A DNA stretch of 17,086 bases from Parcubacteria group bacterium Gr01-1014_56 (GTDB lineage Bacteria; Patescibacteriota; Minisyncoccia; Phycocordibacterales; SBAW01). Position numbers and translations under genes: made by a program. The notes beneath the pieces were generated by a model that saw nothing but the letters and a program-made list of their open reading frames with translations, was not told the origin of the DNA and ran no database searches. This document shows, piece after piece, positions 7,358-13,797 of this stretch (the stretch's first letter is position 1; every line of letters begins with the position of its first letter). The stretch is taken from contig VMFK01000009.1 in NCBI GenBank assembly GCA_007375995.1, forward strand, positions 1-17,086. The letters are read 5' to 3'.

Positions 7358-7477
7358 CTATTTTTCGAGGTTCTTTAGTTTCTCTTCTGCGATTGCTCGC
7401 AGCGAAACTAGTAGTCCGTCATTACGAGGACCTAGCCGCTCACGCAATTTAATTCGCGAGCGAATAGGTACCCACAA
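7358..7477 (-). CDS. Possible 39-residue basic helical protein (TTG start)
   Basis: A minus-strand frame opens just after stops at about 7491 and runs from a TTG at 7477 to TAG at 7360-7358, overlapping the last nine sense codons of the sortase gene. It would encode a charged amphipathic peptide containing LRERLGPRNDG and LRAIAEEKLKNLEK. There is no ATG or GTG and no clear ribosome-binding site. The same DNA carries repeat-like palindromes, so the frame may be accidental. Confidence 0.2.
   Translation of the reverse strand: MWVPIRSRIKLRERLGPRNDGLLVSLRAIAEEKLKNLEK
7388..7437 (-). repeat. Hairpin-rich leader or degenerate interspersed repeat
   Basis: Between the sortase stop and the next start (7332-7448) the minus strand holds two small hairpins. 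One has stem TGCGA/TCGCA with a GNRA-type GCAA loop (7388-7401). The other uses GTCC/GGAC around CGTAATGACG, with CTAG at both flanks (about 7409-7434). The stretch CGTCATTACGAGGA resembles the CGTCATTGCGAGG core of interspersed palindromes known from other bacteria. No promoter is obvious here, which favours read-through from the sortase gene. Confidence 0.3.
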
Positions 7478-8075
7478 AGTCCGCTGTCACTACAAAGCGG
7501 CTGGTCTTTTTGGAGAACGAGTCGCAGGTCACCAAGACAAGGTGCTTGCCATTTGTCGACAGTTCTACCACATCTTCAGTAGCGTTGGCAACCCGTACCC
7601 CAGAGACCGCGTAGCGATACTCCTGAGTTGCCGAGTAGACGCTCACGATCTCGCCTTTCTTGAGGTTTTGAATGGCGTTGAACGCCTTGTAGTACTGGTG
7701 GTACACCACCGGCAAGTACGAGGAGTGTCCAAAGAGGAGCACTGTTCCGTTGACTCCGAGTAGCCCCGAGGTCGGGTAGCGTACCGCGCCGCTCTCGAGC
7801 GCCTGATCGAGTACGGCCACATTGGTTGAGGATGGGTTAACAACCGCAACATCAAGGCCAATATTTTTTGCGACCACGCGCACCGGGCTCTCTGGTGTGG
7901 TAGTTTCTTTTACGTTATTTGAAAGTTCAGTACCGGTACCTTTTTTACTCTCAGGTAGCGCATCAACCGCACCCAAGAACAAAACAGTGGCGACCATAAG
8001 CAGCACAAATGTAAGGAGAAATGCTCCCAGCTTGCCAACCGAGCTCATGGTGCCATTGCTGTTTGTAGTAGCCAT
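7449..8075 (-). CDS. Sortase family transpeptidase
   Basis: Sortases cleave a sorting motif in exported proteins and transfer them to a cell-envelope acceptor. The 208-residue protein has an N-terminal signal anchor (14-36, GKLGAFLLTFVLLMVATVLF), a linker, and a sortase beta-barrel (about 65-205). The catalytic triad is visible: His117 in TVLLFGHSS, Cys184 in LVLVTCDS (the TLxTC motif) and Arg193 in TSRFVV, nine residues later. The length is typical of class D/E-like enzymes, but the exact class cannot be set by eye. The start at 8075 is preferred; an internal ATG 9 codons on (residue 10) would also keep the anchor. It is first in a minus-strand series with the Cys-rich membrane protein and the VPYTG protein, which are natural substrate or partner candidates. 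A structured leader RNA precedes it. Confidence 0.93.
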   Translation of the reverse strand: MATTNSNGTMSSVGKLGAFLLTFVLLMVATVLFLGAVDALPESKKGTGTELSNNVKETTTPESPVRVVAKNIGLDVAVVNPSSTNVAVLDQALESGAVRYPTSGLLGVNGTVLLFGHSSYLPVVYHQYYKAFNAIQNLKKGEIVSVYSATQEYRYAVSGVRVANATEDVVELSTNGKHLVLVTCDSFSKKTSRFVVTADFVGTYSLAN

Positions 8076-8082
8076 AAAATAA

Positions 8083-8132
8083 AGCCCTGCCTGCTATAAG
8101 GCCAGGCTCTATCAAGCCTGTTTTCAAGGGCT
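8083..8132 (-). ncRNA. Structured 5' leader of the sortase mRNA, candidate cis-regulator
   Basis: Read on the minus strand, an outer helix AGCCCT (8132-8127) with AGGGCT (8088-8083) encloses two hairpins that compete for one segment. CAGGCT (8120-8115) can pair with AGCCTG (8108-8103), or that segment (GCCTG, 8107-8103) can pair instead with CAGGC (8093-8089). The predicted transcript starts at about 8134, so the structure fills the leader. AGGG (8088-8085), the nearest ribosome-binding-like sequence, 9 nt from the ATG, lies inside the outer helix and would be masked. Function is inference from pairing alone. Confidence 0.4.
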
Positions 8133-8140
8133 AAATATAT

Positions 8141-8167
8141 CTTATACCAAAACTTGCTCTTTGTCAA
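8141..8167 (-). promoter_or_regulatory. Promoter of the sortase gene
   Basis: A consensus -35 TTGACA (8167-8162) and an extended -10, TGG plus TATAAG (8149-8141), are separated by 15 bp, with a predicted start near 8134. The spacer is short; TAAGAT (8144-8139), at 17 bp, is an alternative -10. Confidence 0.6.
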
Positions 8168-8193
8168 GGGGGTTGACAAATCTCGCTTGACAA
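8161..8193. promoter_or_regulatory. Three TTGACAA heptamers in the divergent promoter region
   Basis: TTGTCAA (8161-8167) and TTGACAA (8173-8179) form a perfect inverted repeat around five G residues. A third TTGACAA follows at 8187-8193, 14 bp from the second. The first serves as the minus-strand -35 and the third as a possible plus-strand -35. A shared regulator or back-to-back RNA polymerase binding could explain the cluster. Confidence 0.4.
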
Positions 8194-8215
8194 GTCAATG
8201 GAGCCATGATAAGGT
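8187..8215 (+). promoter_or_regulatory. Weak candidate promoter of the CARDB-like gene
   Basis: TTGACA (8187-8192) is 17 bp from TAAGGT (8210-8215), a poor -10. Better -10-like boxes (TATAAG 8223-8228, TATAAC 8230-8235) lack a -35 at the right distance. ATAAGGT occurs twice (8209-8215, 8224-8230). No Shine-Dalgarno precedes the ATG at 8255. Confidence 0.25.
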
Positions 8216-8254
8216 GCCGGCGTATAAGGTATAACCAATTAGCCGCCTTTATTT

Positions 8255-9100
8255 ATGGATACGAAAACAAGTTTCAAGGATAGTAGCGTCCGTTTGATCG
8301 CCCTCCTCGGGCTTCTGCTTGTACTGCTCTTGGGCGCATGGGGTATTATCCTTCTTGCTTTTAATTTACCTTCGATTGCCCAGAGTGTTGGCGGCTCGAT
8401 CGTCTCTTTGTTTAAGTACTCCCCTGCTCCTGCTGCTTCGGAGCCAACTACCTCTAACCCAGCAGCCACCACACAACCAACTACTCCTGCCCCTAAGCCA
8501 ACAAGCGGCGGGAGCTACACGCCAACCGCAACCTATGTCCCTGCAAATAGTACAGCTAACCTCTACGGGTATGCTGACCTTGCTGTGCGCATTCTTTCGA
8601 TCAACTCTCTCTCCTCAAGTCAAGGCCGCGTCGCTCTGCAGTTTGAGATTACAAATATCGGCAGCAATGTTGCTCCGGCCGGGTGGATGTTTACTGCCAA
8701 CTTACCAGTCGGCTACGCATACACCTACAGCTCGCCTGCCCAGCAAGCGCTTTACCCAGGCGACAAAATTGTCTACACACTCGGCTTTAACAGCGCGCGC
8801 CAAAACCAATACTGCACGCTCCAATATCCTAACTACAACTGTCCTCCTCAGCCCTACCAACAGCAATACCAGGGATATCAATATCAAAACACCTGTTATC
8901 GCTACGACGGGTACCAAAACCTCCCGGTCCCCTGCACCGACTCGGACGGATATGGTTACAACAACTACAACGATAATTACAACTACGGATACAATTACAA
9001 CAGCAACAATCTCGTAACGATCACTGCAGACCCGACTAACCGTGTCTTTGACCTCAACCGCAGCAACAACACCGCCTCGATCCAGAGTCCGCTGTACTAA
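8255..9100 (+). CDS. Membrane-anchored CARDB-like protein with Tyr/Asn/Gln-rich insertion
   Basis: The 281-residue protein has one N-terminal membrane span (13-36, RLIALLGLLLVLLLGAWGIILL), probably an uncleaved anchor. A Pro/Thr/Ala linker (55-100) looks like a surface stalk. A beta-sandwich similar to CARDB adhesion domains starts at 107: DLAVRILSINSLSSSQGRVA, then FEITNIGSNVAP and LYPGDKIVYTLGF. Its last strands (VFDLNRSNNTASI, 264-276) come only after an insertion of about 70 residues (181-252) rich in Tyr, Asn and Gln with four cysteines (187, 196, 214, 227). The closing D-x-N-R-S-N-N-T motif is a CARDB hallmark. An extracellular adhesive or scaffold role is inferred. The gene is divergent from the sortase gene, and its stop codon overlaps that of gyrB. 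Confidence 0.85.
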   Translation: MDTKTSFKDSSVRLIALLGLLLVLLLGAWGIILLAFNLPSIAQSVGGSIVSLFKYSPAPAASEPTTSNPAATTQPTTPAPKPTSGGSYTPTATYVPANSTANLYGYADLAVRILSINSLSSSQGRVALQFEITNIGSNVAPAGWMFTANLPVGYAYTYSSPAQQALYPGDKIVYTLGFNSARQNQYCTLQYPNYNCPPQPYQQQYQGYQYQNTCYRYDGYQNLPVPCTDSDGYGYNNYNDNYNYGYNYNSNNLVTITADPTNRVFDLNRSNNTASIQSPLY

Positions 9101-11193
9101 ATATCTAAGTTTGCGAGCTTCGCGTTGCTTTGTATAAACGACTTGCGAGAGGAGACATCTTCACCCATGAGAATACCAAAGATCTGCTCGGCGTCTTGCG
9201 CGTCCTCGATTGTTACCTGTTTTAGGATACGGTTTTGTGGGTCCATAGTGGTCTCCCACAACTCCTCCGGGTTCATCTCGCCCAAGCCTTTGTAGCGCTG
9301 GATGCGCACTTTTGGTTGTTTCTTTGTTGACTCGTCTTCCTCTTGCGACTCCTCGACAGAAGCCTCTTCGCTCTCTTCAACAACAGTATTTGCCTCCTTG
9401 CCGAGGATTTTATTCTTTTCCTCGTCTGAGTATGCGTAAGCTATTTCCTTCCCTTTTTTGATTTTATACAGCGGCGGCTGGGCGATGTAGATAAAACCGC
9501 CCTCGATGATCGCGCGGAAGTGTCTGTAAAAAAGCGTTAGGAGCAAAGTGCGGATGTGTGCTCCGTCGACGTCTGCATCAGTCGCCAAAATTATTTTGTG
9601 GTAGCGCAGTTTAGAGATATCAAAAACATCGCCTATCGCAGTCCCGAGCGCCACCACCAGGTTGCGGATCTGTTCAGACGCGATCATTTTGTCGAGACGC
9701 GCGCGCTCAACGTTGAGGATCTTACCTCGAAGTGGCAAGATCGCCTGTGTGCGACGGTCGCGGCCCTGCTTTGCCGAGCCGCCTGCGGAGTCTCCCTCTA
9801 CCACAAAGAGTTCAGACTCGGAGGCAAGTTTGCTTTGGCAGTCCGCGAGTTTGCCGGGGAGCGACATACCCTCAAGCGCACCTTTGCGTAAGACCGAGTC
9901 CTTTGCCGCCTTTGCCGCCTTGCGTGCCTTAAGCGCGAGTGCGGCTTTGCTAATGATCGCACGCGCGTCGTCAGGGTTCTCCTCGAAGAACATCGCGAGC
10001 GCTTCGCCAAAGGCAGTTTCAACCGCGCCGCGCGCCTCAACGCTCCCCAGTTTTCCTTTTGTCTGTCCTTCAAACTGGATCTCGCGCATTTTAACCGACA
10101 CCACCGCGGTTAGACCCTCAAGCACGTCCTCGCCGGTGAAGTTTTCCTCACTTTCCTTAAGCCCGTTGCCCTTGCGCGCATAGGCGTTGAGCGTGCGCGT
10201 AAGCGCGGTGCGGAAGCCGGTCACGTGGGTACCGCCCTCGCTGTTGTAGATGTTGTTTGCGAACGCAAGCACTCGTGAGGTGATGTCGTCGACATACTGG
10301 AGGGCCACCTCAACCGCAACCTGGTCTACCTCCTTTTCGATATAAAAGATGTTTTTGTGGATAGGTTTTAGGTTGCGGTTATAAAACGAGACCAGTGAGC
10401 GCAAGCCTCCCTCAAAATAAAAGGTCTGCGAGGGCGAGTCGCTCAAATACTCGCGGACATAGAGCTCGCTCCCGGCTTCGGTAAAGTTTATGCCGCTCTC
10501 TCTTGCGTCGATGATCGTGATGCGCAAGCCCTTCACTAGGTACGCCTGTTCGCGCAGGTGCGACACTATCTTTTCAAAATCGTACTCGATCTTTTCAAAT
10601 ATATCTCCGTCAGCTACAAAGGTAATTACGGTGCCGTGCAGTTTACTTGTACCAACTTTTTTAATAGCCGCTTTTTTCTTGCCGCGAGCATAATCTTGTA
10701 CATAGGCACCTCCGTCGCGGTGCACCTCGGCACGCAGCGTGGTTGAGAGTGCGTTGACGACAGAAACACCCACCCCGTGGAGGCCTCCAGAGACTTTATA
10801 TCCATCGCCGCCGAACTTGCCTCCGGCGTGGAGCGTGGTCATGACTGTCTCAAGTGCAGAGACTTTAGTTTGTTTGTGGATATCGACCGGGATACCGCGG
10901 CCGTTGTCAGCAACACGAACAGCATTTTCGGGGAGCAGCACAACCTCGATGTCGTTGGCAAAAGTGCCCATCGCCTCGTCGCGCGAGTTGTCGAACACCT
11001 CCCAGATAAGATGGTGGAGACCATCGGGCCCAGTGGTCCCGATGTACATACCGGGGCGTCGCCGAACCGCCTCGAGCCCTTCAAGGACTGTGATCGAGGA
11101 TGCGTCATAACTGCCTTTTTTGCCCCCCTCCGGGGTTGCCTTTTTCTCTTGGTTTTTTGCCTTGTTTTCAGCCACAAAATTAAAGAAAGCCAC
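9097..11193 (-). CDS. gyrB: DNA gyrase subunit B
   Basis: GyrB is the ATPase half of DNA gyrase, which introduces negative supercoils. The 698-residue protein has the GHKL ATPase domain: catalytic Glu65 and Asn69 in WEVFDN, DNGRGIP (97-103) and GGLHGVGVSVVNALS (136-150). The transducer domain carries the conserved Lys of QTK (377-379). The TOPRIM domain has EGDSAGGSA (Glu466) and the acidic triad of DADVD (539-543). The C-terminal tail contains QRYKGLGEMNPEELWETTM. Length fits GyrB without the proteobacterial insertion. Two local oddities are an acidic Ser/Glu-rich stretch (604-623) inside the TOPRIM/tail region and DNSRDEA where DNAIDEA is usual. The start is GTG at 11193; GTG at codon 7 is an alternative. 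The stop overlaps the CARDB gene stop by 3 bases, with no terminator between them. Confidence 0.96.
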   Translation of the reverse strand: MAFFNFVAENKAKNQEKKATPEGGKKGSYDASSITVLEGLEAVRRRPGMYIGTTGPDGLHHLIWEVFDNSRDEAMGTFANDIEVVLLPENAVRVADNGRGIPVDIHKQTKVSALETVMTTLHAGGKFGGDGYKVSGGLHGVGVSVVNALSTTLRAEVHRDGGAYVQDYARGKKKAAIKKVGTSKLHGTVITFVADGDIFEKIEYDFEKIVSHLREQAYLVKGLRITIIDARESGINFTEAGSELYVREYLSDSPSQTFYFEGGLRSLVSFYNRNLKPIHKNIFYIEKEVDQVAVEVALQYVDDITSRVLAFANNIYNSEGGTHVTGFRTALTRTLNAYARKGNGLKESEENFTGEDVLEGLTAVVSVKMREIQFEGQTKGKLGSVEARGAVETAFGEALAMFFEENPDDARAIISKAALALKARKAAKAAKDSVLRKGALEGMSLPGKLADCQSKLASESELFVVEGDSAGGSAKQGRDRRTQAILPLRGKILNVERARLDKMIASEQIRNLVVALGTAIGDVFDISKLRYHKIILATDADVDGAHIRTLLLTLFYRHFRAIIEGGFIYIAQPPLYKIKKGKEIAYAYSDEEKNKILGKEANTVVEESEEASVEESQEEDESTKKQPKVRIQRYKGLGEMNPEELWETTMDPQNRILKQVTIEDAQDAEQIFGILMGEDVSSRKSFIQSNAKLANLDI

Positions 11194-11195
11194 TC

Positions 11196-11220
11196 AAGGC
11201 TTTACGCCTTTATTATACCA
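11196..11220 (-). promoter_or_regulatory. gyrB extended -10 promoter and leader hairpin
   Basis: The minus strand reads TGG plus a perfect TATAAT (11220-11212), with a poor -35. The predicted start near 11205 leaves a leader of about 12 nt. An AAGGC/GCCTT inverted repeat (11209-11196) lies between the -10 box and the GTG. No Shine-Dalgarno is present. The promoter is back to back with that of the plus-strand gene at 11339. Confidence 0.6.
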
Positions 11221-11261
11221 AATATGAAGCCAGTTTGGAAGGGAAAAACTCCCCAAAACAC

Positions 11262-11289
11262 TTGCCAAATAGAGATTCTATGCTAATAT
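11262..11289 (+). promoter_or_regulatory. Promoter of the exported ClpP-fold gene
   Basis: TTGCCA (11262-11267) is 16 bp from TAATAT (11284-11289), which is preceded by TGC as an extended -10. The predicted start near 11296 gives a leader of about 43 nt. Confidence 0.5.
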
Positions 11290-11327
11290 ATGCACTAGTT
11301 GTTCATACTACTGACATCAACAATATT

Positions 11328-11333
11328 GGGAGG
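11328..11333 (+). promoter_or_regulatory. Strong Shine-Dalgarno site, fixes the start at 11339
   Basis: GGGAGG lies 5 bases before the ATG at 11339. It is the only near-perfect ribosome-binding site in the window, in contrast to every neighbouring gene, and it decides the start. Confidence 0.85.
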
Positions 11334-11338
11334 TTCCT

Positions 11339-11893
11339 ATGCGGAATCTGTACTTCGTTTTCTCTCTTCTGCTTGGGCTTTCTTTGGGCAGTAAATCCGC
11401 TGCTATCGGTACGCTCGGCATTGTGGAAGATCTGTTGGGGTGCATAAGTTCACCTTGTATCCCTAAAAAAGAATTCTACGCCGGCGGAAGTATTGCGGTA
11501 TTTCTCAAAGTGGTCGCTAAAGTTCAAGAACGGCGAATAACGGTCGTTGTTAGTGCGCCCTGCTACTCAGCTTGTGCTCTTTTTGCAGACAAAGCTCGAC
11601 CCTTCGTCTGCATTAAGCAAGGAGCATCCTTCGGGTTTCATAAATCTGCGTTGTGGCGACTGCCCAAGGAATTAGAATCAGTAGCCCAAGAACCAATGCC
11701 CATTAAGGAATCGACAGGGGCCAACGCACCCCTATGGTTCCAGAATCATGGCTATAGATTCAACGGTTACCGCGACCCTGAGTACTCCAGCGACGTCAAA
11801 AATTATTTGGATCGTCGGGGTGGCGCTCCCATCGAAAAGTTTTTGATGATGAGTTACAAGCAAGCCAAGAAGTTCTGGCCAGTGTGCCAGTGA
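11339..11893 (+). CDS. Exported ClpP-fold putative serine protease
   Basis: The 184-residue protein has a signal peptide (1-22, core YFVFSLLLGLSLG, cleavage near KSAA). The middle follows the ClpP/crotonase-fold plan of periplasmic COG3904-type proteins: oxyanion-loop glycines in AGGSIAVFL (48-56), the putative nucleophile Ser77 in APCYSACALF, and His101 in GASFGFHKS. The Ser-His spacing of 24 and Gly-Ser spacing of about 27 match ClpP. A third catalytic residue, perhaps an Asp near 146-157, cannot be assigned. Cys75 and Cys79 flank the serine and may form a disulfide. Substrate is unknown. The gene has its own promoter, a strong Shine-Dalgarno and its own terminator between gyrB and pheST, and looks like an inserted cassette. 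A non-catalytic ClpP-like protein is possible. Confidence 0.75.
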   Translation: MRNLYFVFSLLLGLSLGSKSAAIGTLGIVEDLLGCISSPCIPKKEFYAGGSIAVFLKVVAKVQERRITVVVSAPCYSACALFADKARPFVCIKQGASFGFHKSALWRLPKELESVAQEPMPIKESTGANAPLWFQNHGYRFNGYRDPEYSSDVKNYLDRRGGAPIEKFLMMSYKQAKKFWPVCQ

Positions 11894-11902
11894 CCACAAT
11901 AT

Positions 11903-11942
11903 CCGCCGACCATGTAGCAAACATGGTCGGCGGTTCTGTTTT
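11903..11942 (+). terminator. Perfect 12-bp hairpin terminator of the ClpP-fold gene
   Basis: The stem CCGCCGACCATG (11903-11914) pairs with CATGGTCGGCGG (11922-11933), with a 7-nt loop, followed by TTCTGTTTT. It begins 10 bases after the TGA at 11891-11893. Confidence 0.9.
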
Positions 11943-12015
11943 ATCTGATCTCAAACCTGTAACACACTAACTATATGCTACAGCGTACAGTTAGTGTGTT
12001 ATCGGATCTCGAACC
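11941..12015. repeat. Repeat of the pheT 3' end flanking a hairpin
   Basis: 11941-11957 and 11999-12015 match at 15 of 17 positions, 58 bp apart. Read on the minus strand, both end in codons for Phe-Glu-Ile-Arg and a TAA stop; the two differences are synonymous (TTC/TTT and CGA/AGA). The right copy is the real end of pheT; the left copy has no gene attached. Confidence 0.7.
11960..12001. repeat. Long hairpin overlapping the pheT stop codon
   Basis: A perfect 13-bp inverted repeat, TAACACACTAACT (11960-11972) and AGTTAGTGTGTTA (11989-12001), is extended after one mismatch by five further pairs around a TACA loop. The pheT stop forms one end. There is no T-tract on the minus strand, so it is not a classic terminator; it may stabilise the mRNA end or be a small inserted element. 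Confidence 0.75.
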
Positions 12016-13795
12016 CTTTTTCTTTTAGACTCGCGTATATTTTCTCCATTATTACACCCACTTCTGTCTCGGTGAGTGTTCGCTCAAAGGACTGAAACAC
12101 GAGCCGAAATGCGTAGGAGGTTCTTCCTGCCTTTTCAAACTGATCAAAAAGCTGGCTACGCATTAGGAGTTCCCCCGCTTCTTTTGTAATGATCTTTAGC
12201 ACCTCGATATGCTCGATGCCATTTGGTACCCAAATGGCAATATCACGCACAATGTAGGGGTACTTTGAAAATGGCTGGTATTGAGTAGTTGTTGAGAGCG
12301 GCAAGGTCTCGTAGTGGTCGGCCTCTTTTGCCTCAAGCTCTTTTTCGCTCGCCTTTTCCTTCTCGCTCACGGTGCCTATCATTACCACCTCTTTGCCCCC
12401 GCTCCACACAGTACCGATTTCAAATAATTTTATTTCTGTAAGACCCAAAAGATCCTTGTTCGGGATATTCTTTTTTAATGCCTCGGTGAGCCCTTCAGTT
12501 AGACTGGCACGCAAGAAAGGCCGTACACTATCAACCTTATTTAAAACTGCACGCTCCCCCTGGTCTGCAAAGACAGAGGTATATACCTCCGAATATCCTT
12601 TTGCTAGTAACTCTTCGCGGACTTTTTCGCTCCCACAATACGTACTGTTAACTGCGGGGGAACTGGAGAGTGGCGAGAGCGGTACTGCAGCAATTTTGTC
12701 ATACCCCACGATACGCCCAACCTCCTCAACTAGATCCTCCGGGATCGTGATGTCGAGACGCTCAAAAGGCACCAAGACCTCAAACATCCCTCCCTCCTCC
12801 TTGTACTCAAACCCCAGCCGCACAAACACATCTGCAACATCCGCTCCGGTGAGCGCGGAGCCCAGCAGAGTATTTATTTTTTCGATCGAGACAGAAACTC
12901 GGCCCTCCTTTTTAGCCGCGGGGTACACATCTACAAAACCAACAAGCTCACCACCAGCAATTTTAAGTATTAGGTCAACTACTGAGCGCATCCCATAGCC
13001 TGCAAGCTCCGGCGAGAGCCCCTGCTCAAAACGCGAGGACGCGTCGGTGCGCAGTTTAAGTGCGCTTGCGGTCTTGCGCACGGACACGCCATTAAAATTT
13101 GCTGACTCGATAACGATATCCGCTGTTGCCTCAGTAATTCCTGCCGGTTTCCCTCCTTTTACACCAGCAATTCCAATTGCTTCATTTTTATTGTCATCCG
13201 CTATCACCAATATCGAATCATTTAACATGTATGTTTTATCATCAAGAGTCGTTATCGTTTCGTTTGGTTTTGCCTTGCGCACCAAGATCAAATACTTACC
13301 ATCTTTTTGTGCAAGTTCCCCGGCATCAAAAGCGTGCAAGGGCTGCCCGGTATCGAGCATTATATAGTTGGTCGCATCAACAATGTTGTTGACCGAGCGC
13401 TGGCCTAGCGTTTCAAGGCTTACCTTAAGCCACTCCGGTGAGGATCCGACTTTTACTCCCTTAATGTATGAGGCGATGTAGCGCGGAGAGAGCACTTCCT
13501 CCTCAAGCTTCACCGACACTGCATTTGTGACTGGTGCAAGTGTGGGGACTCCATCTAGCGGGTCATGGGTAAGAGGGATTTTAAGTATCGCCGAAAGTTC
13601 TTTAGCAATACCGCGATGGCTCAAGCAATCGTGGCCCCTATTTGGAGTTACTTTAACATCAAGTACGTTGTCATTACCCTTCTTTTCTATTCCGTCTATT
13701 TCAAACGCATGAAAGGTAAGCGCCTCCGCAAGCGCTTCTGCGGACGGAAGTTCAACATCAAAAAATTTCTGGAGCCAGTTGCGCGATACCAACAT
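11999..13795 (-). CDS. pheT: Phenylalanyl-tRNA synthetase beta subunit, without OB-fold domain B2
   Basis: PheT pairs with PheS as an alpha2-beta2 enzyme that charges tRNA-Phe. The start at 13795 (MLVSRNWLQKFFDVELPS) is chosen because it matches the family N-terminus and lies 2 bp after the pheS stop; the frame is open 22 codons further upstream, but that part lies within pheS. At 598 residues it is shorter than the usual 780-800. Residues 34-53 pass from DGIEKKG directly to LDVKVTPNR, so the tRNA-binding OB domain B2 of about 110 residues is missing. Still present are the B3/B4 editing region (about 95-280, with HAFDAGEL and RTDASSRFEQGL), B5 (about 295-366), the catalytic-like core B6-B7, and a C-terminal ferredoxin-like anticodon-binding domain (510-598, YPYIVRDIAIWVP). 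Its last codons are repeated downstream. Confidence 0.94.
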   Translation of the reverse strand: MLVSRNWLQKFFDVELPSAEALAEALTFHAFEIDGIEKKGNDNVLDVKVTPNRGHDCLSHRGIAKELSAILKIPLTHDPLDGVPTLAPVTNAVSVKLEEEVLSPRYIASYIKGVKVGSSPEWLKVSLETLGQRSVNNIVDATNYIMLDTGQPLHAFDAGELAQKDGKYLILVRKAKPNETITTLDDKTYMLNDSILVIADDNKNEAIGIAGVKGGKPAGITEATADIVIESANFNGVSVRKTASALKLRTDASSRFEQGLSPELAGYGMRSVVDLILKIAGGELVGFVDVYPAAKKEGRVSVSIEKINTLLGSALTGADVADVFVRLGFEYKEEGGMFEVLVPFERLDITIPEDLVEEVGRIVGYDKIAAVPLSPLSSSPAVNSTYCGSEKVREELLAKGYSEVYTSVFADQGERAVLNKVDSVRPFLRASLTEGLTEALKKNIPNKDLLGLTEIKLFEIGTVWSGGKEVVMIGTVSEKEKASEKELEAKEADHYETLPLSTTTQYQPFSKYPYIVRDIAIWVPNGIEHIEVLKIITKEAGELLMRSQLFDQFEKAGRTSYAFRLVFQSFERTLTETEVGVIMEKIYASLKEKGFEIR

Positions 13796-13797
13796 AA

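Noticed and set aside
8319..9017. Alternative frame over the CARDB-like gene
   Set aside because: Low-complexity Thr/Leu translation caused by biased codons of the real gene in another frame.
9662..10183. Plus-strand open frame inside gyrB
   Set aside because: A Ser/Ala/Pro-rich shadow of a highly conserved minus-strand gene.
11234..11257. TTTGG/CCAAA hairpin between the divergent gyrB and ClpP-fold promoters
   Set aside because: Imperfect short stem in A-rich DNA; no clear role and expected by chance.
12372..12998. Plus-strand open frame inside pheT
   Set aside because: Serine-rich antisense frame; pheT is complete and conserved there.
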